A stretch of 64,000 nucleotides of DNA from the NCBI GenBank assembly GCA_020248985.1, contig JADCGL010000002.1, positions 23,023 through 87,022 on the forward strand. The letters are read 5' to 3'. Shown here in pieces: positions 33,692 through 42,966 of the stretch. Numbering within the stretch: the first letter of the stretch is position 1; every line of letters begins with the position of its first letter. The DNA comes from Telmatospirillum sp. GTDB taxonomy: Bacteria; Pseudomonadota; Alphaproteobacteria; CACIAM-22H2. Under the pieces are notes generated by a model. That model was given only the letters and a program-made list of their open reading frames with translations. It was not told where the DNA came from and made no database searches. The position numbers and the translations under genes were made by a program.

Positions 33692-35380
33692 CTAGATTTC
33701 TATCTTCGCCCGTTCGCGCAGCAGAAACTTCTGGATCTTGCCCGTCGAAGTTTTGGGCAGCGGCCCGAACACGATTTTGCGTGGCACTTTGTAGCCTGCC
33801 AGATGTTGGCGTGTGAAGGCAATGATGTCGGCTTCGCTGGCCGACGCTCCCTCTTTGAGGGCGACGAACGCGCACGGTGTTTCGCCCCATTTTTCATCAG
33901 GCCGCGCCACGACGGCGGCTTCGAGAATGTCGGGATGGCGGTAGAGCGCGCTTTCGACCTCGATCGTCGAGATGTTCTCGCCGCCCGAGATGATGATGTC
34001 CTTCGAACGGTCCTTGAGCTCGATATAGCCGTCTTCGTGCATCACGCCGAGGTCGCCTGTGTGGAACCAGCCGCCTTTGAAGGCTTTGTTCGTCGCGTCC
34101 GGATTCTTGAAATAGCCCTTCATCACGATGTTGCCGCGCATGAAGACCTCGCCCATCGTCTGCCCGTCGGACGGCACCGGCTGCAGCGTCTTCGCGTCGG
34201 CCACCATCAGGCCTTCGAGCACGGGATAGCGCACGCCTTGGCGCGCCTTGCGCACGGCCGCTTCGGCCGGCGGCAGCGCGTTCCATTCGTCGTGCCATTC
34301 GCAAACCACGGCCGGGCCGTAGACTTCCGTGAGCCCGTAGACATGCGTGATGCGGAAGCCCATGCGCTCCATTTTTTCGATGACGGAGGCGGGCGGCGGG
34401 GCCGCCGCGGTCATGATGCGCACGGGCTGGTGCCGATCTTCGCGCATTTCTTCGGGCGCGTTGATCAGCATGTTCATGACGATGGGGGCCCCGCACATAT
34501 GCGTGACGCCGCGCTCTTTGATGGCCGCGAAGATCGCGGGCGCTTCGACGCGCCGCAGGCACACATTGGTGCCGGCCATCGCCGCGATCGTCCAGGGGAA
34601 GCACCAGCCGTTGCAGTGGAACATCGGCAAGGTCCACAGATAGACCGGATAATGGCCGAGGTCCCAGACCATGACGTTGCCGACCGCGTTCAGATAGGCG
34701 CCGCGGTGGTGGTAAACCACACCTTTGGGATTGCCGGTGGTGCCCGAGGTGTAGTTGAGGGCCAGCGGATCCCACTCGTCGCGGATTTTGACGGGCGAAA
34801 AGTCAGGATCGCCGCCGGCCAGGAAATCTTCGTACTCCGCAGCGCCGAGCCGCTTGCCGCCGGGGCCTTCGGGATCGTCGATATCGATCACCAGCGGTTT
34901 GCGCTTGGCTTTGGCGAGCGCCTTGGCGATGACGGGCGCGAACTCGGTGTCGGCGAGCAGCACTTTGGTTTCACCGTGGTCGAGCTGGAAGGCGAGCGTG
35001 TCGGCGTCGAGCCGCACATTCATGGCATTGAGGACAGCCCCCGCCATCGGCACGCCGAACGCGCATTCGTAGGCGGCCGGAATGTTCGGCGCCATCAGCG
35101 CCACCGTGTCGCCGCGCCGCACGCCAGCTTTTGCAAGCGCGCTTGCCAGACGCTTGCAGCGCAGATGCGTCTGCGCCCAGTTGCGCGAGATGCGCCCGTG
35201 CAAGATCGCCGTGCGCTTGGGCCACACGGACGCCGCACGTGCCAGAAACCCGATCGGCGACAACGGCTCGTAGTTGGCCGCGTTGCGCCCGAGATCGCGC
35301 TCCCATTTGCCGGGCTGTGCGGCCTTGGTGCCGGCCTTCTTCGCGGGCGTCTTCTTCGCCGTTTTCTTTTTGGCGGCCAT
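33692..35380 (-). CDS. Acyl-CoA synthetase (AMP-forming) with Lys/Ala-rich N-terminal tail
   Basis: This 562-residue ligase activates a carboxylic acid via acyl-AMP. The ATP loop is NYTSGTTGNPKGV, the A5-like motif YGLTE, and the hinge/A8 region GWFHTGDLGVMHEDGYIELKDRSKD; the C-terminal lysine is in KTSTGKIQKF. It is similar to medium-chain or 3-methylmercaptopropionyl-CoA ligases; the substrate is not clear. The N-terminal 24 residues (AAKKKTAKKTPAKKAGTKAA) are histone-H1-like and unusual. DUF3422 starts directly upstream with no gap. Confidence 0.88.
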   Translation of the reverse strand: MAAKKKTAKKTPAKKAGTKAAQPGKWERDLGRNAANYEPLSPIGFLARAASVWPKRTAILHGRISRNWAQTHLRCKRLASALAKAGVRRGDTVALMAPNIPAAYECAFGVPMAGAVLNAMNVRLDADTLAFQLDHGETKVLLADTEFAPVIAKALAKAKRKPLVIDIDDPEGPGGKRLGAAEYEDFLAGGDPDFSPVKIRDEWDPLALNYTSGTTGNPKGVVYHHRGAYLNAVGNVMVWDLGHYPVYLWTLPMFHCNGWCFPWTIAAMAGTNVCLRRVEAPAIFAAIKERGVTHMCGAPIVMNMLINAPEEMREDRHQPVRIMTAAAPPPASVIEKMERMGFRITHVYGLTEVYGPAVVCEWHDEWNALPPAEAAVRKARQGVRYPVLEGLMVADAKTLQPVPSDGQTMGEVFMRGNIVMKGYFKNPDATNKAFKGGWFHTGDLGVMHEDGYIELKDRSKDIIISGGENISTIEVESALYRHPDILEAAVVARPDEKWGETPCAFVALKEGASASEADIIAFTRQHLAGYKVPRKIVFGPLPKTSTGKIQKFLLRERAKIEI

Positions 35381-36703
35381 TTATTTGCGCTCGTCTTTTT
35401 CGAGGGATTTGCGGAAGCGGCGCAAGCCCAGCCACACTGCAATAGCAACGAGCGGGATCGCGACGCCGGTCGCGACGTCCTTGTCGATATGCATGCCCGC
35501 CGCTTCGAGTGCCCGCGCACCGTAGGCGGCGAGTGCGACCGTGTAGTAGGTGATGGCCGCCACCGACAGGCCTTCGACCGTCTGCTGCAGGCGCAATTGC
35601 AGGCGCGCGCGCCGATCCATCGAGCCCAGCAGCGCCTGGTTCTGCGCTTCGACCGCGATGTCGACGCGCGTGCGCAACAAGGCGACCGCGCGCGTCAGGC
35701 GCTGCGACAATTGCGTGAGGCGCTCGGCCGTCGACTGGCAGGTGCGCATGGCGGGCGCGAAACGCCGCTCGAGGAATTCGCGGTAGGTCTGCAGACCCTC
35801 GATGCGCTCCTCGCGCAACTCCTGCGTGCGGTGGCCGACGAGATCGGCGTACGCGTTGGCAGCGCCGAAGCGGAAGGCCGAGGCCGCGGTCGCCTGTTCG
35901 ATGCGGCCGGCAAGCGCACTCAAGCGGTCGAGCAGAGCGCGCTGCTCGGGCAAAGCCTGGGCGTTCGGCATCGCGTCCATGATCGCCAGCAGATCGCTGT
36001 CCACCGTGCTGATTTTGGGTGCGATCTCGCGCGCCATCGGCAACGCCAACATCGCCATCGTGCGGTAGGTTTCGATCTCGAGCAGGCGCTGCACCAAGCG
36101 CCCGCTTTGGCGCGTGCCGAGCCCGTGATCCTGCACGACGATGCGCGCGAAGCCGTCGGGATGCAGGCGGAAATCGGTCCAGGCCGTCGCCGCACGCCCG
36201 GCGACGACGCTGCCGACGAGGTAGTCGGCATGCAGCCATTCGCCGAGATCTTCGGGCGACGGGTTGTCGTCGGCGCGCGCCAGCACCGCCACATGCACGG
36301 CAACGAGCCGCGCACCCGGGATAGCCGCAACCCAATCGGGCGGCGCGAAATCGATCGCGTTCTGCGCGAACGGGGTGGCGAACGGGCCCGCCTTCAGGAA
36401 GGTCCAGGTGCAGAACTCGGTGTGCCGCTCCCATTTGAGGCGGTAGCCGTCGAGCTCGGCCACAAAATGATTGGCGCCCGGCGGCGGGAACGCGACCCCG
36501 TAGCGCTGGCACAGGGCCGTCAGATGCGCATGGTCGCCGGCCGCCCCCTGCTCGCCCGACGTCATGGCAAGGTGCGTGGCGCGTTCGGGCGCTGCCAGCG
36601 ACAGGAACGGGCGCGCATGCACCTCGTTGGCAAGTGCGAGGCGCAGCGGATGGTCGTTGCCTTGGGCCAAGGCTTGTGAGGGGGCTTTGGGCGGCGTTTC
36701 CAT
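35381..36703 (-). CDS. DUF3422 family membrane protein
   Basis: This 440-residue protein matches DUF3422 (opening HPLRLALANEVHARPFLSL, then HTEFCTWTFLKAGPF). The body is helical and coiled-coil-like (about 250-370), and two hydrophobic helices lie near the C-terminus (VEGLSVAAITYYTVALAAYGA and TGVAIPLVAIAVWLGL). Such proteins are predicted inner-membrane proteins of unknown function. It adjoins the acyl-CoA synthetase gene and is divergent from tldD. Confidence 0.8.
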   Translation of the reverse strand: METPPKAPSQALAQGNDHPLRLALANEVHARPFLSLAAPERATHLAMTSGEQGAAGDHAHLTALCQRYGVAFPPPGANHFVAELDGYRLKWERHTEFCTWTFLKAGPFATPFAQNAIDFAPPDWVAAIPGARLVAVHVAVLARADDNPSPEDLGEWLHADYLVGSVVAGRAATAWTDFRLHPDGFARIVVQDHGLGTRQSGRLVQRLLEIETYRTMAMLALPMAREIAPKISTVDSDLLAIMDAMPNAQALPEQRALLDRLSALAGRIEQATAASAFRFGAANAYADLVGHRTQELREERIEGLQTYREFLERRFAPAMRTCQSTAERLTQLSQRLTRAVALLRTRVDIAVEAQNQALLGSMDRRARLQLRLQQTVEGLSVAAITYYTVALAAYGARALEAAGMHIDKDVATGVAIPLVAIAVWLGLRRFRKSLEKDERK

Positions 36704-36865
36704 GGACTCTCGGGCGTTCGGGGTCGACCTCTAGAGTTATGCAATATCGCGGCTAGCGAGGCCAGCCTTGCCCCCGAACCTGTGGAAAACCGCGCAATTT
36801 GGAAATCGGCGCCAATCCGCCTACATTCTTTCCCGTATCCTCGATTTCCGGAGTTTGCCCCGCCC

Positions 36866-38302
36866 ATGAGCCATCTTGCCCGCACCGACGCGCTGTTTTT
36901 CGCCGACAGCAATCTCGATCTCGCGCGGACCCAAGCGCAGACCAAAGCGGCGCTGGCCGGCATGGACGACGGCGAGCTCTATCTCGAATACCGCCAATCC
37001 GAGAGCCTGTCCTTCGACGACGGCAAGCTCAAGAGCGCCTCGTTCGACACCACGCAAGGCTTCGGCCTGCGCGCCATTGCGGGCGAAACGGCGGCTTATG
37101 CGCATGCCTCCGATCTGAGCCACGGGGCGATCGAGCGCGCCGCGCGTACGGTTGCGGCCGCCAAGGCCGGCTATTCGGGCAGTGCGGCTGCCGACGGGCC
37201 CAAGGGCACCAACGCGCGCCTTTATGCCGACGACAATCCGCTCGAACTCATGGCGTTTGCCGAGAAAACGAAATTGCTCGCCGACATCGATGCCTATGCG
37301 CGCGCCAAAGATCCGCGCGTGCGCCAAGTCATGTGCTCGATCGCCGGCGAATGGCAGGCCGTGCAGATTCTGCGCGCCGACGGCGAGCGCCTGGCCGACA
37401 TCCGCCCGCTTGTGCGCTTGGGCGTGTCGGTCGTCGTGGGCCAAGGCGAGCGCCAGGAAAGCGGCAGCTTCGGCTGGGGCGGGCGCTTTGCGTTCGGCCA
37501 GGTCGTCGATCCGGCCAATTGGCGGCACGGCGTGGACGAGGCCGTGCGCCAGGCGCTCGTCAATCTCGATTCGATTCCGGCACCGGCCGGCGAAATGCAG
37601 GTCGTGCTCGGGCCGGGCTGGCCCGGCATCCTGCTGCACGAGGCGATCGGCCACGGGCTCGAAGGCGATTTCAACCGCAAGAAGACCTCGGCCTTTTCGG
37701 GCCTCATGGGCCAGCGCGTGGCCGCCCCCGGCGTCACGGTCGTGGACGACGGCACGCTGCGCGACCGGCGCGGGTCGCTGACCATCGACGACGAGGGCAC
37801 GCCCACCCAGCGCACCGTGCTGATCGAAGACGGCATTCTGGTGGGCTACATGCAGGACCGCCAGAATGCGCGCCTGATGGGCATGAAGCCGACCGGCAAC
37901 GGGCGGCGCGAAAGCTTCGCGCACCATCCGATGCCGCGCATGACCAACACGGTGATGGCGGCGGGCAGCCACGACCCGGCCGAGATCATCCGCTCGGTCA
38001 AGAAAGGGCTCTACGCCGTCAATTTCGGCGGCGGCCAGGTCGACATCACGTCGGGCAAGTTCGTGTTCAACGCCGCCGAAGCCTATCTCATCGAAGACGG
38101 CAAGGTGGGCCCGGCCGTGAAGGGGGCGATGCTGATCGGGGCCGGCCCCGAAGCGCTCACGCAAGTGCGCATGGTCGGCAACGACATGAAGCTCGATCCG
38201 GGCATCGGCACCTGCGGCAAAGACGGCCAGGGCGTGCCGGTAGGCGTGGGCCAGCCGACCTTGCTGCTCGACCGCCTCACGGTCGGCGGTACGGCCGCTT
38301 GA
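36866..38302 (+). CDS. tldD: Metalloprotease TldD
   Basis: This 478-residue protein is the catalytic partner of the TldD/TldE complex, which cleaves peptides including microcin B17 precursors and antitoxins. The zinc site is HEAIGHGLEGD (HExxxH), with a C-terminal Cys in GIGTCGKDGQG. The start at 36866 (MSHLART) is chosen because the preceding codons lie in the promoter region. Its partner TldE is encoded at 52771-54114, 15 kb away on the opposite strand. Confidence 0.95.
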   Translation: MSHLARTDALFFADSNLDLARTQAQTKAALAGMDDGELYLEYRQSESLSFDDGKLKSASFDTTQGFGLRAIAGETAAYAHASDLSHGAIERAARTVAAAKAGYSGSAAADGPKGTNARLYADDNPLELMAFAEKTKLLADIDAYARAKDPRVRQVMCSIAGEWQAVQILRADGERLADIRPLVRLGVSVVVGQGERQESGSFGWGGRFAFGQVVDPANWRHGVDEAVRQALVNLDSIPAPAGEMQVVLGPGWPGILLHEAIGHGLEGDFNRKKTSAFSGLMGQRVAAPGVTVVDDGTLRDRRGSLTIDDEGTPTQRTVLIEDGILVGYMQDRQNARLMGMKPTGNGRRESFAHHPMPRMTNTVMAAGSHDPAEIIRSVKKGLYAVNFGGGQVDITSGKFVFNAAEAYLIEDGKVGPAVKGAMLIGAGPEALTQVRMVGNDMKLDPGIGTCGKDGQGVPVGVGQPTLLLDRLTVGGTAA

Positions 38303-38386
38303 CCGCACCCAGCTTGACCGCACGCGGACCGCACGCGTAGAAGCGGGGCGCCTTTCCGCCCCCGCCTCTTCCCCCCGAGGTTTTCC

Positions 38387-39007
38387 ATGTCCGCCCCGCA
38401 CGCTTCCGATACCGACGCTTTGTCGGCGGTGTTTTTGCGCCTTCTCGATCCGGCACGGGGGGCCTCGATCAGCTTGCGCGAAATGCTCGACGAATTGGGC
38501 GAGCGCGGCTTCGGCGCCTTGATCGTGCTGCTGTGCGTGCCGAATTTTCTGCCCTTCTCGATCCCCGGCTTCTCGGCCCTCACCGGGCTGCCGATCGCGT
38601 TTTTCTGTCTCCTGCTGCTTCTCGGCGTGGAAAAGCCGTGGCTTCCGGCCAAGCTCCTCGACCGTACGGTCGACCGCGCCGCTTACGCCGGCGTCGTGCG
38701 GCGTTTTCTGCCCTATCTCGAAAAACTCGAATCGTATGTGAAGCCGCGCCTGCCGCTGCTGACCTCGAGCGGCGGCAAGCGGCTTATCGGCCTCTTCGGC
38801 ATTCCGGTTGCGATCCTGCTCGCCGCCCCCATCCCGTTCGGCAACCCGCCGCCGGCGATAGCACTCGCCTTGCTCGCCGTGGGCCTGCTCGAGCGCGACG
38901 GGCGGCTCGTGATTATGGGCTATAGTGCGGGGCTGCTCGCGTTTGCGGTGGTGGGGGCTTTGGTGTTCGGCATGTTCAGTGCGGGCAGTGCCGTGCTTGG
39001 GAACTAG
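38387..39007 (+). CDS. exoD: ExoD-family exopolysaccharide synthesis protein
   Basis: This 206-residue membrane protein matches ExoD: N-terminal ISLREMLDELGERGFGALIVLLCVPNFLPFSIPGFSALTGLPI, then several hydrophobic segments to the C-terminus. ExoD is linked to exopolysaccharide production and alkali tolerance in rhizobia; the biochemical role is unclear. Family members are common in Alphaproteobacteria. It starts 84 bp after tldD and is followed by uppP on the same strand. Confidence 0.8.
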   Translation: MSAPHASDTDALSAVFLRLLDPARGASISLREMLDELGERGFGALIVLLCVPNFLPFSIPGFSALTGLPIAFFCLLLLLGVEKPWLPAKLLDRTVDRAAYAGVVRRFLPYLEKLESYVKPRLPLLTSSGGKRLIGLFGIPVAILLAAPIPFGNPPPAIALALLAVGLLERDGRLVIMGYSAGLLAFAVVGALVFGMFSAGSAVLGN

Positions 39008-39026
39008 CGACGGGATCGAGGGTGCG

Positions 39027-39833
39027 ATGGGGTGGGGCGTTTACGGCGATGCGGTTCTGCTGGGGCTGGTCGAAGGGCTGACCGAATTCATCCCCGTCTC
39101 GTCGACGGGGCATTTGCTGCTCGGCAACGCGCTGCTCGGTTTCGAAGGCCCGCCCGGCCACACGTTCGAAATCGCCGTGCAGCTTGGCGCCATTCTGGCG
39201 ATCCTGTGGGTCTACCGCGCCAAATTGTTCGGCGTCGCATTGGGCCTTGCAAGCGAGCCCGCCGACCGGCGCTTCGCGCGCAACGTGATCCTCGCTTTCC
39301 TGCCGGCCCTCGTGCTCGGCTTCACGCTGCACGGCTTCATCAAAGGCGTTTTGTTCAATCCGTGGGTCGTGTCGGTGGCGCTGATCGCGGGCGGTGTGGC
39401 GATCTTGTGGATCGAGCGCAACCTGCCTTTGGCGCGCGTGCACGAGATCGACCAGATCGGGCCCATGATGGCGCTCAAGATCGGCGCTTGCCAGGTGGTG
39501 GCGATGATCCCGGGCGTGTCGCGCTCGGGCGCCACGATCATGGGCGCACTCCTTCTCGGCGTGGACCGCAAGGCCGCGACCGAGTTCTCGTTTTTCCTCG
39601 CGATCCCGACGATGCTGGGGGCGACCGTCTACGATCTCTACAAAAACCGCGCCTTGCTGGGGGCCGAAGATTTCAACGTGATCGCGGTCGGCTTCGTCGC
39701 CGCGTTCGTGTCGGCGCTGCTGGTCGTGCGCACGGTCGTGGGCTTTGTTGCCCGCCACGGCTTCGCGCCGTTTGCGTGGTACCGCATCGTCCTCGGCTCG
39801 GTCGCACTCGCTCTGCTGATCGTCTATCGCTGA
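39027..39833 (+). CDS. uppP: Undecaprenyl-diphosphatase UppP (BacA)
   Basis: This 268-residue membrane enzyme recycles undecaprenyl pyrophosphate to the monophosphate for cell-wall synthesis. The two active-site motifs are EGLTEFIPVSSTGHL (residues 15-29) and PGVSRSGATI. The hydrophobic pattern fits eight helices. The start at 39027 (MGWGVYG) is preferred because a longer version overlaps exoD and is not conserved. It ends 7 bp from the convergent cyclic-nucleotide-binding gene. Confidence 0.94.
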   Translation: MGWGVYGDAVLLGLVEGLTEFIPVSSTGHLLLGNALLGFEGPPGHTFEIAVQLGAILAILWVYRAKLFGVALGLASEPADRRFARNVILAFLPALVLGFTLHGFIKGVLFNPWVVSVALIAGGVAILWIERNLPLARVHEIDQIGPMMALKIGACQVVAMIPGVSRSGATIMGALLLGVDRKAATEFSFFLAIPTMLGATVYDLYKNRALLGAEDFNVIAVGFVAAFVSALLVVRTVVGFVARHGFAPFAWYRIVLGSVALALLIVYR

Positions 39834-39840
39834 AACAGAC

Positions 39841-40470
39841 TCAAGCGCCCATCTTGGGCATGCGCGCCATCACGTAGTCGGCAAGCTTGCGGTAGAGCGC
39901 GAGCAGGAATTCGTTTTCGATCTTCGCGAAATGGCCCGAGGCTTCGGCCAGCACCTGCGAAACCTTTTCGCGGCTGATCTCGCCCGACAGAACCGGCATT
40001 TTGCCGTCGATCCACATGTCGCGCGGCGGCACGGCACGGATATAGGCGAGCATGATGTTCAAGGCGTCGGCGACCGTCGGCCCCGCACCGTCGAGCTCGC
40101 GTTCGAAATCCGACGCTTCGATGACCAGCACCACGACCTTGCCGATCGCGATCGCCGAAGCCGAACGGTTGCGCCCGTCGATCAGCGCCATCTCGCCGAA
40201 CACGTCGCCCGCTTTGAGGCGCGCGATCGGCACGTGCTTGGCCGCACTGCCCGGCGGCGCGTTCTTGACGATGGCGACTTCGCCGCTTTCGATCAGATAG
40301 GCCGCATCGCCCGGCTGGCCTTCGAAAAAGATCGCCTTCTGCGCTTCGAAGGTCCAGCGCTGCTGGGCACGCCCTTGCACGACCTTGACGTCGCGCACAT
40401 TGCCGTTCGCGTCGCGCGCCTGCCACACCTTCTCCTTGGCGAATTTGAACGGCGAGGGCGAATCCGGCAT
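39841..40470 (-). CDS. Cyclic-nucleotide-binding (CRP-like) domain protein, second copy
   Basis: This 209-residue protein has a cNMP-binding domain (about 45-150) with IFFEGQPGDAAYLIESGEVAIV and the cassette FGEMALIDGRNRSASA. It has no helix-turn-helix. The start at 40470 (MPDSPSPFKFAKEK) is chosen because GAGGATGTTCGGC gives a spaced Shine-Dalgarno, whereas the in-frame ATG at 40479 would overlap it. The gene resembles 33156-33674 in its core. Effector and role are unknown. Confidence 0.8.
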   Translation of the reverse strand: MPDSPSPFKFAKEKVWQARDANGNVRDVKVVQGRAQQRWTFEAQKAIFFEGQPGDAAYLIESGEVAIVKNAPPGSAAKHVPIARLKAGDVFGEMALIDGRNRSASAIAIGKVVVLVIEASDFERELDGAGPTVADALNIMLAYIRAVPPRDMWIDGKMPVLSGEISREKVSQVLAEASGHFAKIENEFLLALYRKLADYVMARMPKMGA

Positions 40471-40731
40471 GCCGAACATCCTCCACGAATCTGATTTGCA
40501 ACCGCAACCAGAAACAACGACAGTTGGGCGTGGATTCAAGTATGCGCGCGCAGACGCGATTCCGAAACAAGAATTTTCGAGCGATATCAAAGAGATGAAA
40601 AGAAATTTGCGAAAACACAAATTGAATTTTGCGCAAACACTGCAAAGGTCGCGGATTCAACGGGGATGCGATGGACATTGCAGCGCTTTTTCTTCCCTTG
40701 AAGCGCCCGGCGATGTGCCTACATTGAAGCC

Positions 40732-41385
40732 ATGCGCAAACTCCGCCCCCTGCTGCTTGCCTCCGTCGCCGCCCTGGCTCTGGCCGCGTGCGACGACAAA
40801 AACGACATCGCGTCCGAATTCATCCGCGACGAGGCGCAATGCGCCAGCCAATCGGATCCCAGCGCCTGCCGCCAGGCCTTGGCCGATGCGCGCACCGCCC
40901 ACCAGCGCACGGCGCCGGCCTTTGCGAGCCAGACTGCCTGCGAAGAGCGTTTCGGCGCGGCCAACTGCCAACTCGTGACCGATATCCGCCCGACGGCCGA
41001 GCAGCTTGCCGCCGCGGCGGGCGACGCCGTGCCTGCCGCGGCTGCGGCAGCCGCACAAGCGCCGCAGCAAGTGCAGCAGGCGAGCGGGGGCTGGTTCATG
41101 CCGTTGCTCACGGGCTACATGCTCGGCCGCATGATGGGCGGCGGCATGAGCGCCCAGCCGCTCTATCGCGACACCAACAACCGCGCCTATTCGGGCACGC
41201 GGCCGATGGGCCGCTTCGACGATCGCATGATGCCGCCGCCGCGCCCGGTGGGCCAAGCCGCTTCCATGCCGCGCGGGCCCCAGCAAGCCGCGGGTGCGCC
41301 CGTGCAGGAACGCCGCGCTTCGACCGCGCCCGTGCAGCGCGGCGGGTTCGGCATGTCGGGCGGCGGGCGTGCGAGCGGCGGCTGA
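40732..41385 (+). CDS. DUF1190-family lipoprotein
   Basis: This 217-residue protein has a lipobox LAAC after a hydrophobic signal; Cys20 is the likely lipidation site. The N-terminal domain has pairs of Cys (QCASQSDPSACRQ, TACEERFGAANCQ) as in DUF1190 (YgiB/YjfM), and the C-terminal third is Gly/Pro/Arg-rich. It is the first gene of a three-gene set with a glutathionylspermidine-synthase-like ATP-grasp protein and a DUF350 protein. Function is unknown. Confidence 0.82.
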   Translation: MRKLRPLLLASVAALALAACDDKNDIASEFIRDEAQCASQSDPSACRQALADARTAHQRTAPAFASQTACEERFGAANCQLVTDIRPTAEQLAAAAGDAVPAAAAAAAQAPQQVQQASGGWFMPLLTGYMLGRMMGGGMSAQPLYRDTNNRAYSGTRPMGRFDDRMMPPPRPVGQAASMPRGPQQAAGAPVQERRASTAPVQRGGFGMSGGGRASGG

Positions 41386-41418
41386 GCCGCTTTCGCCCGC
41401 CAACACGCAGCACAATCA

Positions 41419-42555
41419 ATGCAATGGATCGCTCCCGCTTCGCCCGACATCTCGGGCGGAATCGCCCGTTCGCTCGGGCTTGATCCGGCCTACGACGACG
41501 GGGCCGTCTATATCGATCCGCGCGAAGCCGTCCTGTTCGACAAAGCCGAGATCGACGCGCTCTACGATGCGAGTGCCGAACTCGAGCGGCTGTGCCTCGA
41601 ACTCGTCGAGCGCGTTGTGGCCGACGAAGACTATGCGCGCTTCGGCCTGTCCGACCTCGCTGCGCGCATGGTCGCGCAGAGCTGGCGCCAGGGGCAGCGC
41701 AATCTCGTCGGCCGTTTCGATCTTGCTTTCGTTCCCGGCAGCGCGCCCAAGCTCATCGAATACAATGCCGAAACGCCGGTCATGCTGGTCGAAGCCGCGA
41801 CGTTCCAGGCCGCGTGGCACAAGCGGCATTTTCCGAACGATCTGCAGTGGAACGAAATCGAAGCCCGCCTCGTGGCCGCATGGGGGGCGATGGGCCTTGC
41901 ACGGCTGCCGGTGCATTTTGCAGGTGCGGCCGGCGACGGCGATGCCGCCCTCACGCTCGATCTGCTCGCCAAATGCGCCGAAGCGGCGGGCTTTGCGACC
42001 AAGCGGCTCGACATCGAAGCGATCGGCTGGGACGGCGAGAAATTCCTCGACGGCGAGGATGCGCCCATCCGCACGCTGTTCAAGCTCTATCCGTGGAGCT
42101 GGATGCTCGCCGATGCGTTCGGCGCGCATATGGCCGACGCGGAAATCCTGACGATCGAGCCCGCCTGGAAAATGCTGCTCGCCGACAAGCGCATGCTGGC
42201 GGCGTTGTGGGAGATGTTCCCGAACCATCCCAATCTGCTGCAAGCCAGCCTCGAGCCCAGCGACATTGGCGGCCCGGCCGTCGCCAAGCCCGCCTTGGGC
42301 CGCAACGGCGACGGCGTGAAGCTGTTCGCCAACGGCCTCGACGCGGCCCAAACCGGCGGCGACGCGGAACCCGCCGACACGCGCGACGGGCCCGTCGTAT
42401 TGCAGAAAATGGCCCCGCTCGGCACGCTGGGTGCCACGCAGCTATTGGCCTCGACCTGGATGGTCGCCTCGCAGCCCGCGGGGCTCGCCGTGCGCGGGGC
42501 CGAAGCCGAACTCGTCGGTGCTCGCGCGCGTTTCATCCCCCACATCGTCAGGTGA
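41419..42555 (+). CDS. Glutathionylspermidine synthase-like ATP-grasp protein (YgiC/YjfC family)
   Basis: This 378-residue protein is an ATP-grasp-type amide ligase. It contains RFDLAFVPGSAPKLIEYNAETPVMLVEA near residues 100-125 and the C-terminal ATP-grasp block PAVAKPALGRNGDGV with QKMAPL. Homologous YgiC and YjfC are peptide-like ligases without proven substrate. It follows DUF1190 by 33 bp and precedes DUF350 by 5 bp, the same trio as in E. coli YjfLMC/YgiBC. Confidence 0.85.
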   Translation: MQWIAPASPDISGGIARSLGLDPAYDDGAVYIDPREAVLFDKAEIDALYDASAELERLCLELVERVVADEDYARFGLSDLAARMVAQSWRQGQRNLVGRFDLAFVPGSAPKLIEYNAETPVMLVEAATFQAAWHKRHFPNDLQWNEIEARLVAAWGAMGLARLPVHFAGAAGDGDAALTLDLLAKCAEAAGFATKRLDIEAIGWDGEKFLDGEDAPIRTLFKLYPWSWMLADAFGAHMADAEILTIEPAWKMLLADKRMLAALWEMFPNHPNLLQASLEPSDIGGPAVAKPALGRNGDGVKLFANGLDAAQTGGDAEPADTRDGPVVLQKMAPLGTLGATQLLASTWMVASQPAGLAVRGAEAELVGARARFIPHIVR

Positions 42556-42560
42556 CACAC

Positions 42561-42956
42561 ATGGTCTATCTCGAAACGATTCCGAATTTCCTGCTGTTCT
42601 TCGGCGCGTGCCTTGCCTACGCGGCGGTCTTCCTCGCGATCTACACGCGCGTGACGCCCTGGAACGAGCTTGCCCTCATCCGCTCGGGCAACAATGCTGC
42701 CGCCATCAGCCTCAGCGGGGCGGGGCTCGGCTTTGCGATCCCGCTCGCCTCGGCGACCGTGCAAAGCCTCAACATCGCCGACATGGCCGTGTGGAGTGCG
42801 GTTGCCCTGGTCATCCAGCTCGGCGTCTATTTCGTCGCCCGCGCATTGAAGCCGGGCTTGGCGGCAGACATCGAAGCCGGCCGCACCGCGACGGCCGCGA
42901 CCTATGCGGCGTTTGCGCTGGGCGTGGGCCTGCTCAACGCCGCCTGCATGACGTAA
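42561..42956 (+). CDS. DUF350-family membrane protein (YjfL-like)
   Basis: This 131-residue protein has four hydrophobic helices: FLLFFGACLAYAAVFLAIY, AAAISLSGAGLGFAIPLA, VWSAVALVIQLGVYFVARAL and TYAAFALGVGLLNAACM. The NNAAAISLSGAGLGF motif is typical of DUF350. It closes the DUF1190/ATP-grasp/DUF350 trio and is followed by a strong terminator. The start at 42561 is favoured because it is 5 bp after the previous stop. Confidence 0.85.
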   Translation: MVYLETIPNFLLFFGACLAYAAVFLAIYTRVTPWNELALIRSGNNAAAISLSGAGLGFAIPLASATVQSLNIADMAVWSAVALVIQLGVYFVARALKPGLAADIEAGRTATAATYAAFALGVGLLNAACMT

Positions 42957-42966
42957 ACCCCAAAAG

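Noticed and set aside
38343..38363. Terminator after tldD
   Set aside because: GCGGGGCG/CGCCCCCGC can pair but with a bulge and no T run; a weak hairpin at most.
40471..40731. Gene in the 261-bp gap upstream of DUF1190
   Set aside because: The open frames there have no conserved sequence; the AT-rich stretch (40540-40640) looks like promoter DNA.
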